The notes below the pieces were generated by a model, which saw only the letters and a program-made list of their open reading frames with translations, made no database searches and had not been told where the DNA came from. Shown here piece after piece: positions 7,066 through 16,600 of a DNA stretch of 47,616 nt (position 1 is the stretch's first letter; every line of letters begins with the position of its first letter). The stretch covers positions 1-47,616 of the forward strand of contig JAOOLD010000011.1 in assembly GCA_028408365.1 (NCBI GenBank). Direction: 5' to 3'. The DNA comes from Bacteroidota bacterium (GTDB lineage Bacteria; Bacteroidota; Bacteroidia; Flavobacteriales; BACL11). The translations under genes were made by a program, and so were the position numbers.

Positions 7066-9256
7066 TATTCAAACTCAACATATAATTTCTACCAGCTTGA
7101 GGGAAGTAAGAACTCATACTATAACTATTATCACTATTTAAATTTGTGTAGGGGTCGTCAGCTCTTGGGTCATAACCCTCAGAATAGTATCTGTAAGTCC
7201 ATGCGTTATTTGCATATAGTTCATCAAAAACATTATTTACCATCAATGTAATTTTTGAATTAGAAAAATTAAAAAAATTGATGTTGTAACTTAAAATCAA
7301 GTTGTTTACAAAATAATCATCTAATTTTCTTTCCTCTGATGAGGTGTTGTCAATGAATTGCTCTCCAACATATTTTGAATTTAATGCGATTTGTATTCCG
7401 CTATTAAATGTTTTTTCAAATGTTGAAGAATATATGATGTTAGGAGAAAATGCTAAATCTACATTTTCGTGAGAAACAATAGTTTGTTCATATGGTGGAT
7501 CCCAATTGTCGATATATTCATCATATCTAGTAATTTTGTTATCACTAATTGATAATGAGCCATTAAAAAGAAATCCACTTCCAAAATTAGATATACCTGA
7601 AATTTCAATTCCAGTTCTGTAGGATTCATCTACATTTGTTCTTATGTATGCACCAACATCATTCAGTTTACCAGTATTAACGAGTTGATCTTCGTAATAC
7701 ATAAAATATGCGTTGATAGAAATCATCGAAGCAGAGTTTTTGATTTCATGCCCAAGTTCAACATTGTAAAGTTTTTCACTTTTTGGGTAATTGTTGTATT
7801 CACTGTCAACATAGTCATTTCTACTAGGCTCTTTTTCTGCTTTTCCAAAATATAAATAAGTTCTTTTATCATTGTTGTCAAAGTTGATCCCAATCTTGGG
7901 ATTCAAGAAATTAAGCTTTTGATTAAGGTTTGTTAATGATGTATTATCCTCGTCATAGCCCTCAAAATCATAAGAAATATTTCTTGATTGAACGTCGACA
8001 AACATGCTTATATTTTGATTAAATTCATAATTGATTTTTGCATATACATTATTATCTGTCTTTGTTGATTTATTGTTGTAGTATCTGTGTGGATATGAAC
8101 CATCAGACATAAACTGAGACCAGATTACATTTCCAAAATGTTTACCTCTGTAAATATTATAACTACCACCTAAAATGAATTTAGCTTTTTCTAATGAGTT
8201 CTCAAAAGAATATATAGCACCTGTAAAATCATTTTCTAGCCACTTTCTTCTGACTAAATTCGTACTTGAAACAGTATCATTTCCAAAATATAAATCTGAC
8301 AAGCCGTAGTCTGATAAACTTTCATTTAATTTTTCCTGCTCGTAGTAGCCTTCTCCTAGAGTATGGTGAGCAGAAAAATTGAAATATCTGCTGTTATTTA
8401 GTTGTTTTTTGTAATGTAGTTGATAATGGTCTTGAGTGTAGTTATCAATTTCATTTTTGTAAGTGTAATAATTATATGTTCTTAAAGAATCATTTTCCAA
8501 ATAATTTTTTGGAACACCGTACCATGCTTGATAAGTAACTTCATTTCCTTTAAAGTTTATAATGTTAATGATTTCATCATCTCCAACATAGTTTGCAGAA
8601 AGATAATAGGATTCCAAGTCTGCTGTAGCTCTGTCAATATATCCGTCAGAATTCACCTTTGATATTCTACCGTCAAAAGAAAACCCGTTCATATTTCCAG
8701 TTCCAAAGCTTGCACTTCTTTTAAAGGTATTAAAGGATCCAATTGTATTTCTTGAGTTAAAATATGGTAATGGGTTAATTGTGTTTGTTTTTAAATTGAT
8801 TGTTCCACCAAAGGCTGAAGCTCCGTTTGTTGAGGTTCCTACTCCTCTTTGAATTTGTATTTCGTCAACTGAGCTAACTAAATCAGGCATGTTTACCCAC
8901 CAAACACCCTGACTTTCAGAGTCATTTATTGGGATACCATTTATAGTAACATTTATTCTTGTTTGATCACTTCCTCTTAATCTGAAATTTGTATAACCAA
9001 TCCCTGTACCAGCATCTGATGAGCTTACAATCGAGGGAGTGTTTTCTATTACATATGGAATGTCTTTACCAAAATTAATTTTATCAATTTCAAATTTTTT
9101 GATGTTAGTAAAAGAAATAGGGGTTTTTTTGTCTGCTAGTGATGCATTTATTTCAAGCTCTTTAAGCAAACGATTTAACTTAATGGTATCATTTTGGATT
9201 TGGGCATAATTTATGTTACTAACTAAAAAAAATAACCCAATTATAAATATTCTCAT
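7055..9256 (-). CDS. TonB-dependent receptor, probably for thiamine
   Basis: A 733-residue outer-membrane gated channel. A signal peptide (1-18, ending INYA) is followed by a plug domain with FRLRGSDQTRINVTINGIPIN (interrupted motif around residues 108-128) and the QIQRGVGTSTNGASAFGGTINL signature. A large barrel follows that ends in YMLSLNIGL. There is no carboxypeptidase-like N-terminal domain and no SusD partner, as in vitamin- or metal-type receptors. A TPP riboswitch lies directly upstream in its 5' leader, which points to thiamine or a thiamine precursor as substrate. A PnuC-type transporter and a P-loop ATPase lie just beyond. The receptor family is certain; the substrate is inferred from the riboswitch. 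Confidence 0.92.
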   Translation of the reverse strand: MRIFIIGLFFLVSNINYAQIQNDTIKLNRLLKELEINASLADKKTPISFTNIKKFEIDKINFGKDIPYVIENTPSIVSSSDAGTGIGYTNFRLRGSDQTRINVTINGIPINDSESQGVWWVNMPDLVSSVDEIQIQRGVGTSTNGASAFGGTINLKTNTINPLPYFNSRNTIGSFNTFKRSASFGTGNMNGFSFDGRISKVNSDGYIDRATADLESYYLSANYVGDDEIINIINFKGNEVTYQAWYGVPKNYLENDSLRTYNYYTYKNEIDNYTQDHYQLHYKKQLNNSRYFNFSAHHTLGEGYYEQEKLNESLSDYGLSDLYFGNDTVSSTNLVRRKWLENDFTGAIYSFENSLEKAKFILGGSYNIYRGKHFGNVIWSQFMSDGSYPHRYYNNKSTKTDNNVYAKINYEFNQNISMFVDVQSRNISYDFEGYDEDNTSLTNLNQKLNFLNPKIGINFDNNDKRTYLYFGKAEKEPSRNDYVDSEYNNYPKSEKLYNVELGHEIKNSASMISINAYFMYYEDQLVNTGKLNDVGAYIRTNVDESYRTGIEISGISNFGSGFLFNGSLSISDNKITRYDEYIDNWDPPYEQTIVSHENVDLAFSPNIIYSSTFEKTFNSGIQIALNSKYVGEQFIDNTSSEERKLDDYFVNNLILSYNINFFNFSNSKITLMVNNVFDELYANNAWTYRYYSEGYDPRADDPYTNLNSDNSYSMSSYFPQAGRNYMLSLNIGL

Positions 9257-9295
9257 GTATATCTAATTTAAAAAATAAAATAGGGGAGTTGATTT

Positions 9296-9369
9296 TGTCA
9301 TTTTCCTTACATGAATTACCATGTCAGGTTCAATGGGTATAATCTCAGCGCAATGGCACCCCAATAACA
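9296..9369 (-). ncRNA. TPP riboswitch (THI element)
   Basis: On the minus strand the leader contains the TPP aptamer signature: GGGGTGCC, then GCTGAGATTATACCC, TTGAACCTGA and GTAAGGAAAATG, in the right order and spacing. P1 can form from TGTTATT (complement of 9363-9369) and AATGACA (complement of 9296-9302). P2 pairs GGGGT with TACCC, and P5 pairs CATG with CATG. The aptamer ends about 40 bases before the receptor ATG at 9256. A CTCCCC run (complement of 9283-9288) could compete for the GGGG of P2, but a clear terminator or sequestered ribosome site was not found. TPP binding is expected to lower receptor expression. Confidence 0.93.
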
Positions 9370-9381
9370 TTACAAAATTAA

Positions 9382-9903
9382 TTAATTTTTAGATAAAAAT
9401 CTTTCTTCAACTACTTTAATTGCATTATTAATTCTATTTATAGCGGTGCCCCTAATTATACTATAATTAAAACCTTTTTTTTCAAGAAGATTTTTATGTA
9501 GTGCAAAAATTTCAGATCTGTCGTTCTTATTTTTTCTTAATGGGTCGTATTCCCATTTAATGTCATCATTAAGCAATAAATAATATCTTTTGTTTCTGTC
9601 ATAACTTGAAATTATTTTTTCAATTTCAGGATCACATGAACCATACTTGAACTCACTCCAAATTTTTATTGTTAGAAGGTCAGTGTCAATAATTATTTTT
9701 TCAGAGTTTTTATCTTTCTCAATTTGATTTTGTTGAATGGCAATTTTTTTTAAGTCTACATAGCTGTAAGAGTTACTTTTTTTTGATAAATATTCTCTAG
9801 AGTATTCTGCAATTAAATCAAAATTATAAAGCTTTGCAAGATAGATAGATAGTGTCGTCTTTCCAGTGCTCTCAGGTCCAATTAAAATTAGCTTTCTAGG
9901 CAT
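9382..9903 (-). CDS. P-loop ATPase/kinase of the NadR C-terminal (AAA_28) type
   Basis: A 173-residue cytosolic protein. The Walker A loop GPESTGKTT starts at residue 9, and IIDTDLLTIKIW near residue 72 looks like the Walker B region. The pattern matches the ribosylnicotinamide-kinase domain of NadR, without the adenylyltransferase half. It overlaps pnuC by eight bases, so the two act together: the transporter brings in a nucleoside-like vitamin and the kinase traps it by phosphorylation. The substrate may be nicotinamide riboside, as in classical PnuC/NadR, or thiamine, as hinted by the TPP riboswitch just downstream. The sequence alone does not decide. Confidence 0.82.
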   Translation of the reverse strand: MPRKLILIGPESTGKTTLSIYLAKLYNFDLIAEYSREYLSKKSNSYSYVDLKKIAIQQNQIEKDKNSEKIIIDTDLLTIKIWSEFKYGSCDPEIEKIISSYDRNKRYYLLLNDDIKWEYDPLRKNKNDRSEIFALHKNLLEKKGFNYSIIRGTAINRINNAIKVVEERFLSKN

Positions 9904-10483
9904 TTAATGATTTACTCTTCCAGTTGAAGTAAGCGAAGGTTGCAATGACAGTGTAAATAATAAAAAGAAAAGCTGTCAAATGAAGATCTCTTTCATGATA
10001 TAAAAACACAGATGTTAAATCAATTACAATCCAATATAGCCAATTTTCTAAAACCTTTTTAACAGTCATATAAGTTGCTAGTAAGCTGAAGGATGTTGTA
10101 AAAGCATCAATAAATGGCAGCTCAGATCTTGTGAAAGAATTGAGTAATATGCCTATTGAAAAACTCAATATTGTAAAAATTAAAATATATGTGAAGTGTT
10201 TTTTTATGGGCCATTCAGAAATTTTTAGCTTGAGCACTATATTATTCTCTAGAGACTCATTGACAAAAGATTTTTTTTTCCAACTATATAGCCCATAAAA
10301 AGATAAAAAAAGATAAACAATTTGCAATAAGGTTTCAGCGTATAACAACGCATCAAGACATAGATAAATATAGATTGATACACTTAAAATTCCAAAATAC
10401 CAACAGTTATGATTTTCTCTGCTTGCCAGTACCACGTAAATGATACTTAAAATTACTGCAACAAATTCAATTTGCTCTATCAC
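9896..10483 (-). CDS. pnuC: PnuC family vitamin transporter
   Basis: An inner-membrane facilitator of 195 residues with about seven hydrophobic segments. It has PnuC hallmarks: an early SRENHNCWYFGI segment (residues 21-32), YAETLLQIVYLFLSFYGLYSW in two consecutive helices, and the late helix ENWLYWIVIDL. Family members carry nicotinamide riboside (PnuC), riboflavin (PnuX) or thiamine (PnuT) down a gradient, with trapping by a kinase. The partner ATPase overlaps its end, and a TPP-riboswitch-controlled receptor follows, so a thiamine role is plausible. Its start overlaps the stop codon of the upstream prenyltransferase gene by one base. The riboswitch lies downstream of this gene, so it would not control it directly. 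Confidence 0.88.
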   Translation of the reverse strand: MIEQIEFVAVILSIIYVVLASRENHNCWYFGILSVSIYIYLCLDALLYAETLLQIVYLFLSFYGLYSWKKKSFVNESLENNIVLKLKISEWPIKKHFTYILIFTILSFSIGILLNSFTRSELPFIDAFTTSFSLLATYMTVKKVLENWLYWIVIDLTSVFLYHERDLHLTAFLFIIYTVIATFAYFNWKSKSLNA

Positions 10484-11214
10484 TATTTTTTAATTTTTCC
10501 AATTTGATTTAAAATTTTTTGATTTTTCTCAACAGCGTTTCCAATAACTACAATATCAGCTCCGTTTTCAAATGCCATTTCTACTTTTTCAATAGTGTTC
10601 AACCCACCACCAACAATTAGAGGGCAATCTATATTTTTTGAAACATTAACGATCATATTTCTATTTACGGAGTTAGTCGATCCACTTCCTGCCTCTAAAT
10701 AAATTAATTGAAACCCCAGTAACTCCCCTGCTATTGCAGTTGCAGCTCCAATATCATGCTGTTCTGAAGGAATTGGACTGGAGTTACTAATGTAAGAAAC
10801 AGCAGTATTTTTTTCATTTCCAACAAGTATGTAACCTGTAGATATTATTTCTAAAGATGATTTTTTTAGTTTGAAAGCTTGTTCAACATGTTTTCCAATC
10901 AAAAAATTCGGATTACGTCCTGAGATTAGAGATAGAAGAAGAAATCCATCAGCAATATTGCTTATTTTGGTATTGGTGCCAGGAAATAAAACAACAGGTA
11001 TTTTACTATTTTTTTTAATTAAACGAAGATAATGTTCAGACATTGATGAGTTAATTAAACTTCCTCCAAAAAAAATCAAGTCTATTTTATTTGTATTACA
11101 TAATTTTATTGTTGAGGTAAGTTTATTTTCTGTAGTTTTATCAGGATCAATTAGTATAGAAATAATTTTTTTATTGTTTTTTTTTGAATTTATTATTTGC
11201 TCAATTATTTTCAT
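10483..11214 (-). CDS. Geranylgeranylglyceryl/heptaprenylglyceryl phosphate synthase-like protein
   Basis: A (beta/alpha)8 prenyltransferase of the GGGP synthase/PcrB family, 243 residues. These enzymes join a polyprenyl diphosphate to glycerol-1-phosphate to make an ether-lipid precursor. Visible family marks are ILIDPDK near residue 21, the FFGGSL segment, LFPGT, IYLEAGSGS (about 172-180) and the phosphate-binding IVGGGLNT. Bacteroidota commonly carry this group; the product of the pathway in them is not well defined. It lies three bases downstream of the phosphopantetheinyl transferase gene and overlaps pnuC by one base. Confidence 0.9.
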   Translation of the reverse strand: MKIIEQIINSKKNNKKIISILIDPDKTTENKLTSTIKLCNTNKIDLIFFGGSLINSSMSEHYLRLIKKNSKIPVVLFPGTNTKISNIADGFLLLSLISGRNPNFLIGKHVEQAFKLKKSSLEIISTGYILVGNEKNTAVSYISNSSPIPSEQHDIGAATAIAGELLGFQLIYLEAGSGSTNSVNRNMIVNVSKNIDCPLIVGGGLNTIEKVEMAFENGADIVVIGNAVEKNQKILNQIGKIKK

Positions 11215-11217
11215 GAT

Positions 11218-11790
11218 CTACAAATATACTATAATGTGTTTCTTAAAAGTAAACATATTTAAAGTGTATGTATGATTGTTATACACTGCAAATACTTTAT
11301 TATTTTTTTGGATATTATTGGTTTCTACAGCTATATCATTTTTAAAGTTAATTTTTTTTGTTTTGTGTAATTTAAAAATACACTCCTTTGTAGACCATAC
11401 TGTTGTTGATTCTTTTTTGTTAAGATTCTTTTTGTTTGAAAATTTGCTTAGTAGAACTTTTGATTTTTCACTTATTTCCTGAACATCAATTGCACAGTTT
11501 TTGTCAGATAATATTATTGCTACGATCTTTTTGCTGTGAGAAATTGAAATAAACTTTTCATAAATTTTAGGAGAGCCAGATGAATCATAAAAAATCTTTG
11601 ATTGGCCTGAAATTTCTTTCAGTAAAGCCCTTGTGCATACCCATTCTTTCTTTCTTTTTGTGCTTGTAAAATTTTTTGGGATTTTTTCATCTAATTTTTC
11701 TGCAATTTCGGCTATTTTGAACATAGACTCATTAATTTCCCATAATCCAATTTTTGAATTATCATTAATTATTGTTTTTAGAAAAGGCAT
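11218..11790 (-). CDS. 4'-phosphopantetheinyl transferase superfamily protein
   Basis: Transfers phosphopantetheine from CoA to a carrier-protein serine. The open frame extends to 11871, but the likely start is the ATG at 11788-11790, giving MPFLKTI and 190 residues. The extra upstream part would run into the ahcY promoter and start region and adds an unrelated hydrophobic stretch. Motifs are SISHSKKIVAI, CAIDVQ (the Mg-binding acidic segment; commonly GIDIE) and WSTKECIFKL (the WxxKEAxxK motif). It is somewhat divergent from typical Sfp proteins. The gene is divergent from ahcY and first in a run with the prenyltransferase, pnuC and the ATPase. Confidence 0.83.
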   Translation of the reverse strand: MPFLKTIINDNSKIGLWEINESMFKIAEIAEKLDEKIPKNFTSTKRKKEWVCTRALLKEISGQSKIFYDSSGSPKIYEKFISISHSKKIVAIILSDKNCAIDVQEISEKSKVLLSKFSNKKNLNKKESTTVWSTKECIFKLHKTKKINFKNDIAVETNNIQKNNKVFAVYNNHTYTLNMFTFKKHIIVYL

Positions 11791-11792
11791 TG

Positions 11793-11822
11793 TTGCTAAT
11801 ATAATAATTATGAGTATTTTTG
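11793..11822 (+). promoter_or_regulatory. Bacteroidota-type promoter of ahcY
   Basis: TTG (11793-11795), 19 bases and TATTTTTG (11815-11822) match the consensus exactly. A possible TTG start codon at 11820 lies inside the -7 element, so it cannot be used by this transcript. This fixes the ahcY start at the ATG at 11841. Confidence 0.8.
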
Positions 11823-11840
11823 CATCCAATTTTAAAACAC

Positions 11841-13136
11841 ATGAACAATTATAAAGTAAAAGACATATCATTAGCCTCTTGGGGAAGGAAAGAAATTAGA
11901 TTAGCTGAAGCTGAAATGCCAGGTTTGATGTCATTAAGAGAAGAATACTCTAATCAAAAACCTTTAAGCGGAGCAAGAATTGCAGGATGTTTACACATGA
12001 CCATACAAACAGCTGTTTTAATAGAAACACTTGTTGAGCTTGGTGCTGAAGTTACCTGGTCTTCTTGTAATATTTTTTCAACTCAAGATCAAGCCGCCGC
12101 AGCAATAGCAAAAGAAGGTGTTCCAGTTTTTGCTTGGAAAGGAATGAATGAAGAAGAATTTGACTGGTGTATTGAACAAACTTTGACTGCATTCCAAGAC
12201 AACAAACCGCTAAATATGATTCTTGATGATGGCGGAGATTTAACTAATATGGTTTTAGACAAATATCCTAATTTAGTGAAAGACATTAAAGGATTATCCG
12301 AAGAAACAACAACAGGGGTCCATAGACTGTATGAGCGTGTTGAAAAAGGAACTTTAACACTTCCAGCAATAAATGTTAATGATTCAGTAACAAAATCAAA
12401 ATTTGATAACAAATACGGTTGTAAAGAATCATTGGTTGATGCAATAAGAAGAGCGACAGACACAATGATGGCAGGAAAGGTTGCTGTTGTCGCCGGATAT
12501 GGAGACGTTGGAAAAGGATCAGCTGCATCACTAAGAGGTGCTGGTGCTAGAGTAATTGTTACTGAAATTGATCCTATTTGTGCACTTCAAGCCGCTATGG
12601 ATGGTTTCAAAGTTATGAAAATGGTTGATGCAATTCCTGAGTCTGATATAGTTGTAACAACAACAGGTAACAAGGATATTATCCAATCTCACCACTTTGA
12701 AATAATGAAGGACAAAACGATTGTTTGTAATATTGGTCATTTTGATAATGAAATTGACGTTAGTTGGCTGAACGAAAAGTGGGGTGATACGAAGCAAGAA
12801 ATTAAACCACAGGTAGATTTATATAATGTGAACGGGAATGATATAATCTTGCTAGCTGAAGGTAGATTAGTTAATCTTGGTTGTGCTACTGGTCATCCCT
12901 CATTTGTAATGTCCAATTCATTTACTAATCAAGTTCTTGCTCAGATTGAACTTTGGAAAAATCATAAAAATTATGAAAATAAGGTCTATATGTTACCAAA
13001 GCAATTGGATGAAAAAGTTGCAAGACTTCATCTAAAGAAAATTGGAGTAGAATTAGATGTGCTAAGAGAAGACCAAGCTGATTATATTGGAGTAGATGTT
13101 CACGGTCCATACAAGCCTGAGTATTATCGTTATTAA
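11841..13136 (+). CDS. ahcY: Adenosylhomocysteinase
   Basis: Reversibly hydrolyses S-adenosylhomocysteine to adenosine and homocysteine in the cytoplasm, removing the by-product of methylation. The 431 residues from ATG 11841 ([12 protein letters not shown]) have the usual length. Visible motifs are [10 protein letters not shown], the substrate region DDGGDLTNM, the NAD-binding [21 protein letters not shown], and the C-terminal [18 protein letters not shown], whose Lys/Tyr pair contacts NAD of the neighbouring subunit. An in-frame TTG at 11820 lies inside the promoter and is rejected as the start. The stop codon interlocks with that of the convergent lipoprotein gene (shared TTAA at 13133-13136). 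Confidence 0.98.
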   Translation: MNNYKVKDISLASWGRKEIRLAEAEMPGLMSLREEYSNQKPLSGARIAGCLHMTIQTAVLIETLVELGAEVTWSSCNIFSTQDQAAAAIAKEGVPVFAWKGMNEEEFDWCIEQTLTAFQDNKPLNMILDDGGDLTNMVLDKYPNLVKDIKGLSEETTTGVHRLYERVEKGTLTLPAINVNDSVTKSKFDNKYGCKESLVDAIRRATDTMMAGKVAVVAGYGDVGKGSAASLRGAGARVIVTEIDPICALQAAMDGFKVMKMVDAIPESDIVVTTTGNKDIIQSHHFEIMKDKTIVCNIGHFDNEIDVSWLNEKWGDTKQEIKPQVDLYNVNGNDIILLAEGRLVNLGCATGHPSFVMSNSFTNQVLAQIELWKNHKNYENKVYMLPKQLDEKVARLHLKKIGVELDVLREDQADYIGVDVHGPYKPEYYRY

Positions 13137-13546
13137 TTTGAAATAAATAGCATATTACCGTCCAAGAACGTTGAGTATCTTTTTAATGATAAAATTGCAG
13201 GGCCATTTGCAACAGAGCCGTCTTGATCCAGTAAAAAAACAGAGTTACAACAGTTACAAATAGCCAGTGATGAGCTTATTGAGTCTATTTCTGCACAAGC
13301 TGTCAATGGCTCATATGTACAGCTTTTATCAAAAGCATGATATTCATAATTAGAAAATCTATATACAATTAGACCATTGTAGCCTTGATTTTCTATAATT
13401 AAATTACCACCAAGTGCGCTTAAAGAAATATTTTCTGGTGAATTTAGGTCAATCTCATGATTAACAAACACATCAGGAATATAATTATTTCTTTCCCCGC
13501 ATGAGATTAAAAAAATTAAAAAAATAATAGTTACGCTATTTCTCAT
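13133..13546 (-). CDS. Small lipoprotein with a Rieske-like pattern
   Basis: A 137-residue lipoprotein with a hydrophobic leader and lipobox LISC, so Cys16 would carry the lipid. The C-terminal half has the layout of a Rieske ferredoxin fold: [10 protein letters not shown], then [21 protein letters not shown] and a closing LKRY. In a true Rieske site the ligands are CxH and CxxH. Here the first motif is C-T-Y and the second is C-N-C-C, so the histidine ligands are missing. It may keep the fold without a 2Fe-2S cluster, or bind metal through cysteines. I cannot name a function. It is convergent with ahcY and divergent from the large TonB receptor. Confidence 0.72.
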   Translation of the reverse strand: MRNSVTIIFLIFLISCGERNNYIPDVFVNHEIDLNSPENISLSALGGNLIIENQGYNGLIVYRFSNYEYHAFDKSCTYEPLTACAEIDSISSSLAICNCCNSVFLLDQDGSVANGPAILSLKRYSTFLDGNMLFISN

Positions 13547-13628
13547 TTTTTTACAAAAGAATTAAAAATTAATCAAATCTATATTAAGAATTTATATATT
13601 TACATTTCTAAAAGATTTACAAATAGAA

Positions 13629-16600
13629 ATGACAATTATGCTTAGAAAGACTCTTTTGTATTTAGCTTTTGTTTTATATAGTGCTTTAGCCTTTTCTCAA
13701 ACAGGTACATTACAAGGTACAATAATAGATGCCATGACCAATGAGCCAATACCATTTGCAAATGTCGTTTTGACAAAAAATGGAAATCAATCTGCTGGAA
13801 CAACTACTGATTTTGATGGAAAATATACCATTAAACCTATTAACCCTGGTACTTACAACATAAAAGCAACGTTTGTTGGTTATCAAACAAAAGAAATTAC
13901 TGGAGTTGTTATTTCAGCTGACCAAATTAGATTCGTTGATATTAAATTACAAGAAGGAATACAGCTAGAAGTCGCTGAAGTTGTTGTATGGACAAAGCCT
14001 TTAATTGATCAAGGAAATTTATCTGGAGAAACTAAAACCTCTGAAGAAATTGTCGCATTACCAACAAGGTCTGTGGCTTCAGTAGCTGCAACAACTGCAG
14101 GAATTTATCAAAGAGATGAAGGTGATGCTGTAAACATAAGAGGATCTCGTTCCGATGCCACAGAATATTATATAGACGGAATCAAGGTCAGGGGAGCTCT
14201 TGGAGTTCCAACATCTGGAATTGAACAAATTAAAGTCGTAACTGGCGGCGTTCCTGCACAATATGGTGATGCAACAGGTGGTGTGATTTCTGTAACAACA
14301 AAAGGCCCCTCTAATAAGTTTTTTGGGCAATTAGAATTTGAATCTTCTGATTTATTTGACGAATATGATTACAATCTCTTAGGATTTGCTCTATCGGGTC
14401 CGATAATAAAAAAAAGAAATTCAGATGGAACTAAAGGAAGCTCAATTTTAGGTTATTTTATTTCTGGCGAACTTAGAAGCGTCGATGATACAGACCCCTC
14501 AGCAGTTGGAGTTTGGAAAGTAAAAGATAATGTTTTAAACAACTTAAGAAACAATCCATTTGTGATAGCACCTAATGCTGCAGCTGGTTTTTTGAGTACC
14601 TCTGACTTTTTGAGTGAATCAGACTTTGAAAATGTTCAAGCTAAACTAAACACAAATCAAAGAAGACTGAATGTGTCTGGAAAATTAGATTTCAAACCAT
14701 CAAACAACACTTTTTTAACTTTTGGAGGTAGCTACTATTATAGAAAAAGTAGAGACTTTTCTTACTGGAGATCCATGTTCGCTTGGGACAATAACAGAGA
14801 GTCATCACAAAATACTTTCAGATTATTTGGAAAGTTGACCCAGAAGTTTGGCTCTGAAGAATCAAATGATGAAAATAGTGCATCTACAGTAAAAAATGCG
14901 TTTATAACAATTCAAGGGGATTACACCAACAACAAATACACATTTGTTGATTCTGATCATCAATTTGATTTATTTAAATATGGCCATGTTGGAAAATTTA
15001 GCACATCCAAAACAAAAGTTTACAACACTGGTGATGTATTGGATACTATTAATGGTAATCCAGTTTGGTGGAGTAATGTTCAAGTTCATAATGGATGGCA
15101 AGATACTTTAATGACTTTCAGCCCTGGATCTCATAACGCTAGTCTAGTTAACTACACATCAGCCTATTATAGAATGTTCAGGGATTACGGATTATCATCA
15201 TATGTCGGTAGTTCAAATGACGGTATCATTAGAACAGCTGCTGACTTGCAAGGTCAAGGTCTTCTAAATGGTGAATTGCCTACATCAGTGTACTCATTGT
15301 TCGGTAACCATGGGTATTACTACAACGGTGCAGCAAAGCAAGAAAATACTCAAACAACTTTCAAAGCTTCAGGGTCAGCAGATATAGGATCTCACGAAGT
15401 TTCTTTTGGATTTGAGTTTGAGCAAAGACAAGATTATTATTGGGGTTCAAGTCCAAGATCATTATGGACATTGGGTAGGCAGCTAGCTAATAACCATATT
15501 CTTGAAAGAGATTTAAGTAATCCAATACCTGAATTTAATCAAAACGGTATTTTCAATGATACAATCAACTACAGCAGACTTTATAACTCTGAAATTCATT
15601 CTACTTTTGATAAAAGTTTGAGAGATGCTCTTAATATCAGTATTGATGGTTTAGAGTACATAGACATAGATTCGTATGGTCCAAGTACTTTTGACATTAG
15701 TATGTTTAGCCAAGATGAGTTATTAAACAACGGAAGTAACCTTGTATATTATTACGGTTTCGATATTTATGGAAACAAGTTGGATAATAAACCATCTCTT
15801 CAAGATTTCTTTACTAGAGAAGTGACAGACCAATTTGGTGATAATCGCTATGCTAGAGAAATAGCTCCTTTTGAGCCCATATATATGGCTGGATATATCC
15901 AAGATAAGTTCGCTGTTGAAGATTTAATATTCAACATTGGATTAAGAGTAGATCGATATGATGCTAATCAGCAAGTCTTGAAAGATAGATATGTATTATA
16001 TCCAACTTATACTGCGGGAACTACACAAGGGTCCGAGGCAGCTGAAAGAGCAGGAGGATTACCATCAACAATTGGTAATGATTATGTAGTATATGTTGAT
16101 GATTTTTCTTCTAATTCACCAACTGCGGTTGGATACAGAAATGGAGAGACATGGTATAATGCTGAAGGATTACAAATTTCAGATCCAACAATATTAGCAG
16201 ATGCAGCAGGAGGTAAAATTGCACCGTATTTGCAAGATCAAAATGCATTAAACAATGATATAAATGTTAGCGAATCTTTTAAAGATTATGAGCCAGAGAT
16301 TGTTTTCATGCCTAGAGTTGCTTTCTCATTCCCAATATCTGACGAAGCTCAATTTTTTGCTCATTACGATGTTTTGACACAAAGACCACCAAGCAATAAT
16401 AGATTAGAGCCAGTTGATTATCTTTTTATGGCTGACAAGGTTGGTGCTTTACTAAATAACCCAGATTTAAAGCCCGAGAAGACAATAGATTATGAGCTTG
16501 GTTTTGCAAAGACATTATCTCTAAGTTCAGCTTTGAAAATATCTGCTTTCTACAAAGAAATGAGAGATATGATACAGGTAATTAACACTCTTGGAGCATA

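Noticed and set aside
11820-11840. TTG start for ahcY (438 residues)
   Set aside because: The TTG lies inside the -7 promoter element, and the ATG at 11841 gives the normal family N-terminus.
11791-11871. Upstream 27-codon extension of the phosphopantetheinyl transferase
   Set aside because: It would overlap the ahcY promoter and coding start and adds an unrelated Cys/Leu/Ile-rich segment; MPFLKTI fits the family.
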